Shown here one piece after another: positions 27,359 through 35,706 of a DNA stretch of 56,341 bases. Position numbers and translations under genes: made by a program. How positions within the stretch are numbered: position 1 is the first letter of the stretch; the number at the start of each line of letters is the position of its first letter. Source of the stretch: Lachnospiraceae bacterium (GTDB lineage: Bacteria; Bacillota; Clostridia; Lachnospirales; Lachnospiraceae); the NCBI GenBank assembly GCA_017427415.1, contig JAFRSU010000093.1, forward strand, positions 1-56,341, in the 5' to 3' direction. The notes beneath the pieces were generated by a model. The model made no database searches, was not told the DNA's origin, and worked only from the letters and a program-made list of their open reading frames with translations.

Positions 27359-28225
27359 TTATTCCGGTTTCATGATAATCTCTTCATCGTCATCATCAAC
27401 GAGCACCTGGTTCTCAATATAGTCAGCTGCACCGTCAAGCCAACTGCCTTCAAGCTCTTCGATGGCACCTGCATCAACTGCTTTTGAAATAGCAGGATTA
27501 AGAGGCAATTTCCCGAGAAGAGTAAGTCCGAATTTCTTTGCAGTCTCTTCTGCATGGCTCTCACCGAATACTTCAATCTTCTCCTTACATGTAGGACACT
27601 CTACATAGCTGTAGTTCTCTACAAGTCCTAAGATGGGTACCTTCATCTCATTAGCCATGTTTACAGCCTTTGATACTACCATTGATACAAGCTCCTGAGG
27701 GCTGGTAACCACTATGATGCCGTCTACAGGCAGGCTCTGGAATACCGTAAGCGGTACATCGCCTGTTCCAGGAGGCATATCTACAAACATAACATCAATA
27801 TTGTTCCAGAACACATCACTCCAGAACTGCTTTACTACGCCTGCGATAACCGGACCTCTCCAGATAACGGGAGTATCCTCTTTTTCAAGCATCATATTAA
27901 CTGATATCAGCTGGATACCCTTACTTGTGATAGCGGGCATGATACCGAGATCGGTACCGAGTGCCTTTTCATGGATATTGAAAGCTGAAGGGATTGAAGG
28001 TCCTGTGATATCCGCATCAAGGATACCTACACTAAATCCTCTTCTCTTCATAAGTACGGAAAGATAAGATGTTACGAAGCTCTTGCCTACGCCGCCCTTA
28101 CCGCTGACAACACCTATTACCTTCTTAACCTTGCTGTTTTTGTTAAGATATGCTCTGAAATCCTGTTTCTTTGATTCACAGTCTACCTGACATGTGGAAC
28201 AATCATGTGTACACTCTTCTGCCAT
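27359..28225 (-). CDS. mrp: Mrp/NBP35-family iron-sulfur carrier ATPase
   Basis: 288 residues. A deviant Walker A, SGKGGVGKS (41-49), marks the ParA/MinD superfamily; DADITGPSIP and DMPPGTGDVPLT are diagnostic for Mrp/ApbC/NBP35. Four cysteines at the N-terminus (C5-x3-C9-x2-C12-x3-C16) resemble the N-terminal cluster site of eukaryotic NBP35, and a CPTC pair near 210 is the bridging-cluster site between two subunits. It assembles or transfers 4Fe-4S clusters; aconitase at 11.8-14.2 kb is one possible client (inference). It follows ilvN by 12 bases with a clear ribosome site, at the end of the arg-ilvN transcript. Confidence 0.94.
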   Translation of the reverse strand: MAEECTHDCSTCQVDCESKKQDFRAYLNKNSKVKKVIGVVSGKGGVGKSFVTSYLSVLMKRRGFSVGILDADITGPSIPSAFNIHEKALGTDLGIMPAITSKGIQLISVNMMLEKEDTPVIWRGPVIAGVVKQFWSDVFWNNIDVMFVDMPPGTGDVPLTVFQSLPVDGIIVVTSPQELVSMVVSKAVNMANEMKVPILGLVENYSYVECPTCKEKIEVFGESHAEETAKKFGLTLLGKLPLNPAISKAVDAGAIEELEGSWLDGAADYIENQVLVDDDDEEIIMKPE

Positions 28226-28237
28226 TTCTTTACTCCT

Positions 28238-28744
28238 TTAAACATTGTCTCTATATGCCTCGTAGTCGGCACGCATAAGTCCGGTCACACCGGTACGTAC
28301 CATCTCTATGATGGTATAATCTTTTAACATCCTGATGAAGGAATCGAGTTTATCCTGGTTGCCGGTAAGCTCAAGCATCATGGTATCGACAGATACATCA
28401 ACTACCTTGGCCCTGAATATATCAGCTATGGCTACAAGGTTGTTTCTCTGCTCTGTGGTCGCACCGATCTTGATGATCATAAGCTCTCTGCATACTGCTT
28501 CCCTGCTCTTAAGCTCTATGATGTCCTTTACATCCTCAAGCTTATAGAGCTGATTCTTGATCTGTTCAAGTATTCTTTCATCACCGTCAGCCACCACCGT
28601 CATCCTGGAAAACTCGGGATTTTCGGTCTCAGCCACGGTCAAGCTCTGTATATTGTATCCGCGTCTCGAGAACAGACCCGATACACGGCTCAGTACTCCT
28701 GAAGTATTTGATACCAATATGGAAAATACTTTTCTCATATTCAT
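28238..28744 (-). CDS. ilvN: Acetolactate synthase regulatory subunit
   Basis: 168 residues, the IlvH/IlvN length. An N-terminal ACT domain (~3-75) opens MRKVFSILVSNTSGVLSRVSGLFSRRGYNIQSL, and the C-terminal domain ends GVTGLMRADYEAYR. It gives the catalytic IlvB subunit valine feedback control. No ilvB is here, which is unusual. Its ATG overlaps the argF stop by four bases (ATGA), coupling a branched-chain amino acid regulator to the arginine operon. Confidence 0.93.
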   Translation of the reverse strand: MNMRKVFSILVSNTSGVLSRVSGLFSRRGYNIQSLTVAETENPEFSRMTVVADGDERILEQIKNQLYKLEDVKDIIELKSREAVCRELMIIKIGATTEQRNNLVAIADIFRAKVVDVSVDTMMLELTGNQDKLDSFIRMLKDYTIIEMVRTGVTGLMRADYEAYRDNV

Positions 28745-29649
28745 TTACCTTTCTTCATCAGCTTAACCATAACTGCCTTCTCAGCATGAAGCCTGTTCTC
28801 AGCCTCATCAAAGATCTCATTTGCATGAGCCTCGAATACTTCATCTGTGATCTCCTCACCACGATGTGCGGGTAAGCAATGAAGTACCATAGCATTATTG
28901 GTAACGCTCATAAGCTTGTCATTTACCTGATATCCTGCAAAATCCTTCCTGCGCTGTTCAGCCTCGCCTTCCTGACCCATGGATGCCCATACATCGGTAT
29001 AAACAACATCAGCACCTTCAGCTGCCTTCATGATATCGCTTGTGATCTCAAGATTGCCGTTCTTATGTGCCCATTCTACAAGCTTTGCATCGGGCTGATG
29101 ATTATCAGGACATCCGATAGCTACCTTCATACCGGAAAGGATACCGCCGGCGATGATGGAGTTTGCCATGTTGTTGCCGTCACCGATAAATGTAAACTTC
29201 AATCCCTTAAGGCTCTGCTTATACTCTCTGATGGTCATAAGGTCTGCAAGTACTTGGCAGGGATGACAATAGTCGGTAAGACCATTTATAATAGGAATAG
29301 AACCATAAGTAGCCAGGTCCTCAACGTCCTGCTGAGCAAAAGTACGGATCATGATACCATCAAGCATACGTGAAAGTACACGTGCTGTATCCTTGATAGG
29401 TTCTCCACGTCCGAGCTGGATATCCTTATCACTTAAGAAAAGTGCGGAACCGCCGAGCTGGTACATACCTACTTCAAATGATACACGGGTACGGGTCGAT
29501 GACTTGGTAAAGATCATACCGAGTGTCTGTCCCTTTAAATGCTCATGTGCTATATTGTGCTTCTTCTCATATTTTAACTGATCGGCAAGGTTTAATATAC
29601 CTGTAAGTTCATCAGCTGTCAAGTCCTGTAATTTAAGTAAATGCTTCAT
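28741..29649 (-). CDS. argF: Ornithine carbamoyltransferase
   Basis: 302 residues. The carbamoyl phosphate site is SSTRTRVSFEVG (~54-65); HPCQ (~128-131) and the HCLPAHRGEE motif (~258) bind ornithine. It joins carbamoyl phosphate and ornithine to citrulline in the cytoplasm. Position at the end of argCJBD and the anabolic length favour ArgF over a catabolic arcB; no arcA or arcC is nearby. AAGGAG precedes the ATG. Confidence 0.97.
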   Translation of the reverse strand: MKHLLKLQDLTADELTGILNLADQLKYEKKHNIAHEHLKGQTLGMIFTKSSTRTRVSFEVGMYQLGGSALFLSDKDIQLGRGEPIKDTARVLSRMLDGIMIRTFAQQDVEDLATYGSIPIINGLTDYCHPCQVLADLMTIREYKQSLKGLKFTFIGDGNNMANSIIAGGILSGMKVAIGCPDNHQPDAKLVEWAHKNGNLEITSDIMKAAEGADVVYTDVWASMGQEGEAEQRRKDFAGYQVNDKLMSVTNNAMVLHCLPAHRGEEITDEVFEAHANEIFDEAENRLHAEKAVMVKLMKKGK

Positions 29650-29664
29650 TTTATCTTCTCCTTT

Positions 29665-30969
29665 TTATACTTCATTTATAGCTTCAACGATTGTATCTAG
29701 TCCTTTATCAAGCAATTCCATCGGAATGTTAAGTGCGGGAAGCAGTCTTACCTTTGTCTTGGCTGTAAGAGCTATGGTACCTTTTTCGATAGCCTTATTA
29801 ACTACTGCCTTTGCTTCCTTTTCTGTTTGGATACCGAGCATCAGACCCATACCGGATACCGAGACGATACCCTTCTTGAATGAAGGCCAGATACCGTATA
29901 CATACTCTTTTAATACGTCCTCGATGCTCTTGCCGTCCGAGGTCTTAGCATCCTTATCCATACCTTCTGCAAGTCCTGTAGGCTGGAAATCAGCATCAAG
30001 TTTAAGTCCTGTAAGCTTTTCGATGATGAACTTCGACCGCTCTTTAACACCTTTTAGCAATGTATCATCAATCCTTGACAATATGCTGTATGCACCAGCT
30101 GTGACTACGGGGTTGCCTCCGAATGTCGAACCGTGTGAGCCGGGATTAAGTGTATCCTTACATTTCTCCCCGATAAGGCAGGCACCCATGGGAAGGCCTC
30201 CTGCGATACCCTTTGCAGTAGATACCACATCAGGAGTTATACCGTACTGCATGAATGTATAAAAAGCACCTGTACGTCCGTTACCGGTCTGTACTTCATC
30301 TATACCGAGAAGTATGTCGTAGGTTTTAGTATACTCAGCCACCTGCTTTACAAATGAAGGAGTAAGTGCTATCACTCCGCCTTCGCCCTGTACAAGCTCC
30401 ATCATGATACCGGCTATCTTGCCCTTATTCTTATCACACAGAGCCCTTAATGCCTCAAAATCATTGGCGGGAGTATAAAGGAATCCTTCGGTAAAAGGTC
30501 CGAAGCTCTTGTGGAATACATCCTGTCCTGTAGCTGAAAGAGTGGTGATCGTACGGCCGTGGAAGCTGTTGACAAGAGTTACTATGAGATTTCTCTCATC
30601 ACCGTATTTGTCGGAAGCATATTTCCTGATGACCTTGATCATACATTCATTTGCTTCTGCACCGGAGTTTCCGAAGAATACCTTCTTCATGCCTGTCTTT
30701 TCGCACAGAAGCTTAGCCAGCTTTGTCTGAGGTACGCTGTAGTAAAGGTTGGAGGTATGGGGGATCAGGTTCAGCTGGTCGATGACCGCCTGCTTCCATT
30801 CATCATCTCCCGCTCCGAATACATTTACCGCGATACCTGTACCTAAGTCTATATATTCTTTTCCGTTCTCATCGTAGAGGAGAGAACCCTTGCCTTTTAC
30901 GAGCTCCAAGTCAAAACGCCCGTAAGTGTTGGCTATGTAGTCTTTATCGTTAACTTTTATTTCATTCAT
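29665..30969 (-). CDS. argD: Acetylornithine aminotransferase
   Basis: 434 residues from the ATG at 30967-30969, which has GAGGG upstream and gives the normal MNEIKVNDKDYIANTYGRF opening. An ATG nine codons earlier is part of a family C repeat and is rejected. Class III aminotransferase: GIDEVQTGNGRTG (PLP Asp) and STAKGIAGG with the PLP lysine. A segment near 320-345 rich in Asp/Lys is somewhat longer than in E. coli ArgD. It makes N-acetylornithine from the semialdehyde and glutamate. Confidence 0.96.
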   Translation of the reverse strand: MNEIKVNDKDYIANTYGRFDLELVKGKGSLLYDENGKEYIDLGTGIAVNVFGAGDDEWKQAVIDQLNLIPHTSNLYYSVPQTKLAKLLCEKTGMKKVFFGNSGAEANECMIKVIRKYASDKYGDERNLIVTLVNSFHGRTITTLSATGQDVFHKSFGPFTEGFLYTPANDFEALRALCDKNKGKIAGIMMELVQGEGGVIALTPSFVKQVAEYTKTYDILLGIDEVQTGNGRTGAFYTFMQYGITPDVVSTAKGIAGGLPMGACLIGEKCKDTLNPGSHGSTFGGNPVVTAGAYSILSRIDDTLLKGVKERSKFIIEKLTGLKLDADFQPTGLAEGMDKDAKTSDGKSIEDVLKEYVYGIWPSFKKGIVSVSGMGLMLGIQTEKEAKAVVNKAIEKGTIALTAKTKVRLLPALNIPMELLDKGLDTIVEAINEV

Positions 30970-30990
30970 TTTTTGCCCTCTTCTATCTTT

Positions 30991-31057
30991 TGTCATTCTG
31001 AACGAAGTGAAGAATCTTATAAAGATCCTTCGTCGCCTTCGTCTCCTCAGGATGACA
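30991..31057. repeat. Family C hairpin repeat, full copy
   Basis: TGTCATTCTGAACGAAGTGAAGAATCTT ... AAGATCCTTCGTCGCCTTCGTCTCCTCAGGATGACA, with inverted ends, between argB and argD inside the arginine operon. Its edge ATGACA gives argD a false upstream start. Confidence 0.88.
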
Positions 31058-31075
31058 TAAAAACCTTATAAATTA

Positions 31076-31939
31076 TCAAACAAACATTGTACCGATTCCT
31101 TCATCAGTCATGGTCTCAATAAGGATTGAGTGAGGTATCTTTCCGTTTATGATAAATACCTTCTTAACACCGCGTCTGATAGCTTCGATACAGCACTCAA
31201 CCTTAGGTATCATGCCGCCGGATACTATGCCCTCTCTCATGAGCTGGGGTGCCTCGCTGGCATTGATCTCATGGATGAGTGAAGAAGGATCGTCCTTATC
31301 CCTTAGTATTCCGTCTATGTCTGTCATGGAAATAAGTGCTTCGGCTCTGAGCTTACCGGCTATCCTGGCAGCTGCTGTGTCTGCATTGATATTGTATACA
31401 TTGCCCTCATCATCATATCCTACTGTAGCTATAACGGGGATATATCCCATGTTAAGTACATCAAGGATCGGATCCTCATTGATATGTGTGATGTTACCGA
31501 CAAATCCGAGCTTTTCATCAAGCTTTTCAGCTCTTATCATCTGTGAATCAAGTCCGCAGAGGCCGAGTGCCTTTGCACCGTATTTATTGATAAGATTTAC
31601 CAGGCTCTTGTTGATCTTGCCTGCAAGTACCATCATGGCGATATTAGCAGTCTCAGCATCCGTTACTCTTAAGCCGTTTACAAACTCTGTCTTTTTGCCT
31701 ACGGCATTCAGTGTCTCCGTGATCTCGGGACCGCCGCCGTGTACAAGTACGACCTTCATACCGATAAGGTTTAAAAGTACGATATCACTCATTACAGCAT
31801 TCTTCAGATCTTCGTTTATCATAGCATTTCCGCCGTATTTGACAACCACGATCTTGTTGTTGTACTGCTGGATGTAGGGAAGTGCATGTACCAGCACTTC
31901 TGCTCTCTGACTGTTTGTTAATACATTTTCGTTTTCCAT
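31076..31939 (-). CDS. argB: N-acetylglutamate kinase
   Basis: 287 residues from the ATG at 31937-31939, preceded by AGGATGG at good spacing. An open frame begins 19 codons earlier but reads through a family C remnant (31975-31997). Family motifs are VVKYGGNAM (ATP/substrate Lys, ~30), VLVHGGGPEI (~66-75), GLCGLDSQMI and NINADTAAARIAGKL. It phosphorylates N-acetylglutamate. The N-terminal helix before the amino acid kinase core (LTNSQRAEVLVHALPYI) is the kind associated with hexameric, arginine-inhibited enzymes (family knowledge). Confidence 0.96.
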   Translation of the reverse strand: MENENVLTNSQRAEVLVHALPYIQQYNNKIVVVKYGGNAMINEDLKNAVMSDIVLLNLIGMKVVLVHGGGPEITETLNAVGKKTEFVNGLRVTDAETANIAMMVLAGKINKSLVNLINKYGAKALGLCGLDSQMIRAEKLDEKLGFVGNITHINEDPILDVLNMGYIPVIATVGYDDEGNVYNINADTAAARIAGKLRAEALISMTDIDGILRDKDDPSSLIHEINASEAPQLMREGIVSGGMIPKVECCIEAIRRGVKKVFIINGKIPHSILIETMTDEGIGTMFV

Positions 31940-31974
31940 GATTTTTTCCATCCTATTTCTTTTTTCTGATTTAT

Positions 31975-31997
31975 TAAGATCCTTCGCTTGTGACATA
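31975..31997. repeat. Family C remnant
   Basis: AAGATCCTTCGCTTGTGACA with an extra TACCTTGTCAC arm, between argJ and argB. It makes a false N-terminal extension of argB (MSQAKDL). Confidence 0.55.
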
Positions 31998-32007
31998 CCT
32001 TGTCACA

Positions 32008-33234
32008 TTAGCTTCGATAATCTGCATTTATCTTTACGTAATCGTATGTAAGGTCACAGCCCCATGCGGTGGCTTCTGCTTCACCTTCATGCATGTCTAC
32101 GAATACGGTGACTTCTGAAGCCTGCATGATCCTCTTTGCTATCTCTTCATCAAATGCAAGCGGTACGCCGTGGTCAAATACCTGGAGCCTGCCGGCATCG
32201 CTCTCAAAGAAAAGTTCTACATCGTTCTGGTCGAACTGTGCACCGGAATATCCCATAGCACATAAGAATCTGCCGAAGTTGGCATCGCATCCGTAAATGG
32301 CAGCCTTTGAAAGGTTCGATCCTACGATGGCTCTTGATAACGTTCTTGCATCATCTTTAGATTTTGCATTTATTACTTTTGCTTCGAAAAGCTTAGTAGC
32401 GCCCTCACCGTCACCTGCCATGGTACGTGCCAGATGTCTGCACACATAAAAAAGTGCATCGTAAAACTCTTTATATGCATCATTTTTCTCTGTTATCTTG
32501 GCATTTCCTGCCATGCCGTTAGCCATGATAAGCAAGGTATCGTTGGTAGATGTATCGCCGTCAACGGTGATCATATTGAAGGTATCTTTTACTACCTCAC
32601 TCAATGCTTCCTGGAGAAGCTTCTTTTCAATACTTAAATCGGTGGTAAGGAAACCGAGCATGGTGCACATATTTGGATGTATCATACCCGAGCCCTTACT
32701 CATACCGCCGAGTGTCACGGTCTTACCGTCTATATCAAATGTAACTGCTATTTCCTTATTGATGGTATCGGTGGTCATTATAGCCTTGGAAGCTGCGGTA
32801 CCTGCCTCGATGCTGCTAGATAAGGTCTTGCTCATCTCCGTTACGCCGTTAACCAGCTTTTCTACAGGGAGCTGCATACCGATGACACCGGTCGATGCCA
32901 CTGCTACGCTCTCGTAGCTTACACCCAGCTCCGACTCTACCGCTTTTGCGGTACTCTCACATGCATCCCAGCCTTCCTGTCCTGTACAGGCATTGGCTAT
33001 ACCTGAGTTGCATACTACAGCCTGCATGGGCTTTCCCGAATATACTATCTTCTGATCCCACTGTACGCATGCTGCCTTTACCACATTGCTGGTAAATGTG
33101 CCGGCACACTCGCAGGGACTCTCCGAATACACCATAGCCATATCGGTACGGTTCTTGTATTTTATCTCAGCTGCACAGCAGGCAGCCTTAAAACCTTTTG
33201 CTGCGGTTACTCCGCCTTCTGTTTTCTGTAACAT
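32008..33234 (-). CDS. argJ: Glutamate N-acetyltransferase / ornithine acetyltransferase
   Basis: 408 residues from the ATG at 33232-33234 (AAGG upstream; the ATG nine codons earlier has no site). The opening GGVTAAKGFKAACCAAEIKYKNRTDMAMVYSE is typical. The precursor cleaves itself before the nucleophilic Thr in KAIMTTDT (~180); the oxyanion Thr lies in ASTGVIGMQLP (~110). It recycles the acetyl group from acetylornithine to glutamate, so the pathway is cyclic. No argA is seen, so ArgJ may be bifunctional. Confidence 0.96.
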   Translation of the reverse strand: MLQKTEGGVTAAKGFKAACCAAEIKYKNRTDMAMVYSESPCECAGTFTSNVVKAACVQWDQKIVYSGKPMQAVVCNSGIANACTGQEGWDACESTAKAVESELGVSYESVAVASTGVIGMQLPVEKLVNGVTEMSKTLSSSIEAGTAASKAIMTTDTINKEIAVTFDIDGKTVTLGGMSKGSGMIHPNMCTMLGFLTTDLSIEKKLLQEALSEVVKDTFNMITVDGDTSTNDTLLIMANGMAGNAKITEKNDAYKEFYDALFYVCRHLARTMAGDGEGATKLFEAKVINAKSKDDARTLSRAIVGSNLSKAAIYGCDANFGRFLCAMGYSGAQFDQNDVELFFESDAGRLQVFDHGVPLAFDEEIAKRIMQASEVTVFVDMHEGEAEATAWGCDLTYDYVKINADYRS

Positions 33235-33321
33235 ATTGACCTTCTTTCTGCAAAATCGCACAAATTTTATTATACCACAAATTACAGTATTTCGTCAATT
33301 CAATTTGTTGATCAGGTGTTT

Positions 33322-34266
33322 TTAAATCACGAGTCCTGTCGCCTCATCTATACCGAGTACGATATTCATATTTTGGATAGCTGCGCCGGATGCACCCTTT
33401 CCTAAGTTGTCGAAGCTGCTTGCTACCACTATCCTGTCATCATTACCGGTCACATATATCACAAGGTCGTCTCTGCCTGACATCTCATCGGAGAATATCA
33501 CGTTGCCCTTATCTGCATCAGCACCGAAAGGAGCTACCTTTATAAACTTCTCGTTCTTGTAGTAGTCAGTGATCATATCTCTGATCTCATTAGGTGAAGC
33601 CTTCTTTAACAGCATATCGGTAAATAAAGGTACCTGTACCAGCATGCCGCTGAAGTAATCAGTGGTAAGAGGTGAGAAAAGAGGCTCTTTATCTATGCCT
33701 GTGATGAACTTCATCTCTTTAAGATGCTTATGTGACTGGCTCCAGCCGTACATTCTGGCTGCACCGAACTTCTTATCTCTAGCTTCATCTTCATACTGGG
33801 CTATAAGCTTCTTGCCGCCTCCCGAATATCCGGATACCGCAAAGCATGAAAGAGGATATTTTTTAGGAAGCAGTCCCATCTGCACCAAAGGATTGACCAC
33901 GCTTATAAAGCCTGTAGCATAGCATCCGGGATTGGCTATCCTCTTGGAAGCTGCTATCTTTCCTCTCTGTGCGCCGTCAAGCTCCGGGAACCCGTATGTC
34001 CAGCCTTCTGCAGTCCTGTGAGCTGTGGAAGTATCAATGATGACCGTATCGGGGTTGTCAACGAGCTTTACGGCATCGATGGCTGCCGCATCGGGCAGGC
34101 AGAGGAATGTGATATCAGAAGCATTGATGAACTTTCTTATCTCATTCTCGTCTTTTCTAAGTTCGCTGTCTATCTTTAATATCTCTATATCTGTTCTGTC
34201 TTTGAATCTTTCTTTGATCTTAAGTCCTGTTGTGCCTTCTGCACCGTCAATGAATATCTTTTTCAT
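33322..34266 (-). CDS. argC: N-acetyl-gamma-glutamyl-phosphate reductase, short type 2
   Basis: 314 residues, the shorter type 2 form rather than the ~340-residue type 1. NADP-binding starts at FIDGAEGTTGLKIKERF (~4-20); the catalytic Cys is in IANPGCYATGF (~114). The His of SGYSGGGKKL/SQSHKHL follows. It reduces acetylglutamyl phosphate to the semialdehyde. First gene of argCJBDF-ilvN-mrp, read from the promoter at 34388-34415 with an embedded ARG-box-like site. Confidence 0.96.
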   Translation of the reverse strand: MKKIFIDGAEGTTGLKIKERFKDRTDIEILKIDSELRKDENEIRKFINASDITFLCLPDAAAIDAVKLVDNPDTVIIDTSTAHRTAEGWTYGFPELDGAQRGKIAASKRIANPGCYATGFISVVNPLVQMGLLPKKYPLSCFAVSGYSGGGKKLIAQYEDEARDKKFGAARMYGWSQSHKHLKEMKFITGIDKEPLFSPLTTDYFSGMLVQVPLFTDMLLKKASPNEIRDMITDYYKNEKFIKVAPFGADADKGNVIFSDEMSGRDDLVIYVTGNDDRIVVASSFDNLGKGASGAAIQNMNIVLGIDEATGLVI

Positions 34267-34306
34267 CTTATTACCTCTTCTTTCCGCGAAATTTTATACA
34301 TCAAAA

Positions 34307-34320
34307 TGTATATTTTTACA
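34307..34320 (-). promoter_or_regulatory. Second ARG-box-like site in the argC leader
   Basis: TGTATATTTTTACA fits the TGNAT(N)4ATNCA consensus of ArgR/AhrC sites with two mismatches. It lies 41 bases upstream of the argC start and about 80 bases from the promoter site, a spacing that would allow looping (inference). Confidence 0.45.
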
Positions 34321-34387
34321 CTAATATACATACAAAACTCCGCTTAAAATATAAACATCCATAATAGAATTATGAATAATATACACC

Positions 34388-34415
34388 ATTATACTAATAA
34401 ATATTCATTTGTCAA
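34388..34415 (-). promoter_or_regulatory. argC promoter with an ARG-box-like operator in the spacer
   Basis: Minus strand: TTGACA (34410-34415), 16-base spacer, TATAAT (34388-34393). The spacer contains TGAATATTTATTAG (34394-34407), close to the TGAAT(N)4ATTCA half-sites of ArgR/AhrC boxes. A bound repressor would cover both polymerase contacts. Confidence 0.75.
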
Positions 34416-34529
34416 GGTTTTTTATTCAAAAAATTAAAAAAAAGGTTTTATTCTTTATATATTTATGGTATAATAGATTAAGTGGTTTTTTAGAAGGTAG
34501 TATAACTATAATTTAGGAGGGTTTATCTT

Positions 34530-35588
34530 ATGACTTTTGAAGAACTGGTGAAGTATGCCAGAGATAACGAATGTTCCGATATCCATATTACTGTTGGTAC
34601 CAACCTTGCCATCAGACGTTTCGGAACACTTATGATTTTGGATGATGTACCTACAGCTGATGAGTCCAGAGAGATGATCTATTCCATCCTTGACGAAGAA
34701 CAGCGTAAATATGTCAGCAGCGGTAAGGACCTTGATGTCGGTGTTATGCTTCCCGGCGGTAACAGAATCCGTGCTAACATCTATCATCAGAGAAACAACC
34801 TGGCAGCCAGCATCCGTCTTTTCCAGAACAGGATCCCTACTTTCGAAGAGTTAGGTCTTCCTTATGCGGTAAAAGATCTGGCAAATACCCCCAGAGGTCT
34901 TATCCTTGTTACCGGTCCTACCGGTAGCGGTAAGTCTACCACCCTTGCTTCCATAGTAGAATATATCAACTCAAATACAGCACGTCACATCATGACCATC
35001 GAGGACCCTATCGAGTACGTATATCCTCATAACAAGGCTATGATCCACCAGCGTGAAGTAGGTAAGGATGTTGAGAGCTTCTCAGGCGCTCTTCGTTCAG
35101 CACTTCGTGAAGACCCCGATATCATCCTCGTTGGTGAAATGCGTGACTTCGAGACTATTTCCGCAGCTATCACCGCAGCAGAGACAGGCCACCTGGTTCT
35201 TTCCACACTGCATACCACATCAGCTGCACAGACGGTTGAGCGTATCATCGATGCCTGCCCTCTTGAAGGCCAGAATCAGATCCGTGCTCAGTTTGCTAAC
35301 GTTATCCGTGGTGTCTTCACACAGAACCTTCTGCCCCGTGCCGACGGCACCGGCCGTGTACTTGCTACTGAGGTACTTGTTGCTACCACCGGTATTGCAA
35401 ACCTTATCCGTGAATCAAAGACCATCCAGATACCTTCCATGATCCAGTCAGGTAAGTCACTTGGTATGCATACCATGAACGACGACCTTGCTAACCTCGT
35501 TCATTACGGTATCATCACAAGGTCTGAGGCTCTTAAGGTATCATCCGATCCTGCTACACTGCAGAAGATGATCGTAAATGCTATGTAA
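34530..35588 (+). CDS. pilT: PilT-type pilus retraction ATPase
   Basis: 352 residues. A PAS-like N-terminal domain (~1-100) precedes Walker A GPTGSGKSTT (~129-138), the Asp box MTIEDPIEY, Walker B DPDIILVGEMRD (~195-206) and the His box STLHTTSAAQT. The AIRAGK-like end of PilT is not seen. PilT powers type IV pilus retraction and twitching. No other pil genes are in the window, so its pilus must be encoded elsewhere. TAGGAGGG precedes the ATG; codons are those of a highly expressed gene. Confidence 0.95.
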   Translation: MTFEELVKYARDNECSDIHITVGTNLAIRRFGTLMILDDVPTADESREMIYSILDEEQRKYVSSGKDLDVGVMLPGGNRIRANIYHQRNNLAASIRLFQNRIPTFEELGLPYAVKDLANTPRGLILVTGPTGSGKSTTLASIVEYINSNTARHIMTIEDPIEYVYPHNKAMIHQREVGKDVESFSGALRSALREDPDIILVGEMRDFETISAAITAAETGHLVLSTLHTTSAAQTVERIIDACPLEGQNQIRAQFANVIRGVFTQNLLPRADGTGRVLATEVLVATTGIANLIRESKTIQIPSMIQSGKSLGMHTMNDDLANLVHYGIITRSEALKVSSDPATLQKMIVNAM

Positions 35589-35591
35589 CAC

Positions 35592-35661
35592 GTCAAATGT
35601 GCGTAGCACGTTTGACACTGCAGCATACGAAGTGTGCTGCAGTCGGTTTGCGCGACGCAAA
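35592..35661. repeat. Three consecutive hairpins after pilT
   Basis: GTCAAATGTGC-GTA-GCACGTTTGAC (35592-35616), CTGCAGCA...TGTGCTGCAG (35618-35642) and TTTGCG-CGA-CGCAAA (35647-35661) follow each other with almost no spacer, directly before the terminator. The structure is seen in the sequence; a repeat-element origin is inference. Confidence 0.7.
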
Positions 35662-35664
35662 ATT

Positions 35665-35694
35665 AAGCGCTGTGATTTTCCACAGCGCTTTTTT
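35665..35694 (+). terminator. pilT terminator
   Basis: AAGCGCTGTG, loop ATTTTC, CACAGCGCTT and then TTTTT. A perfect 10-base stem. Confidence 0.93.
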
Positions 35695-35706
35695 GATCTT
35701 TTAATA

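Noticed and set aside
31940..31996. Upstream start for argB
   Set aside because: The extra residues are encoded by a family C remnant; AGGATGG supports the start at 31939.
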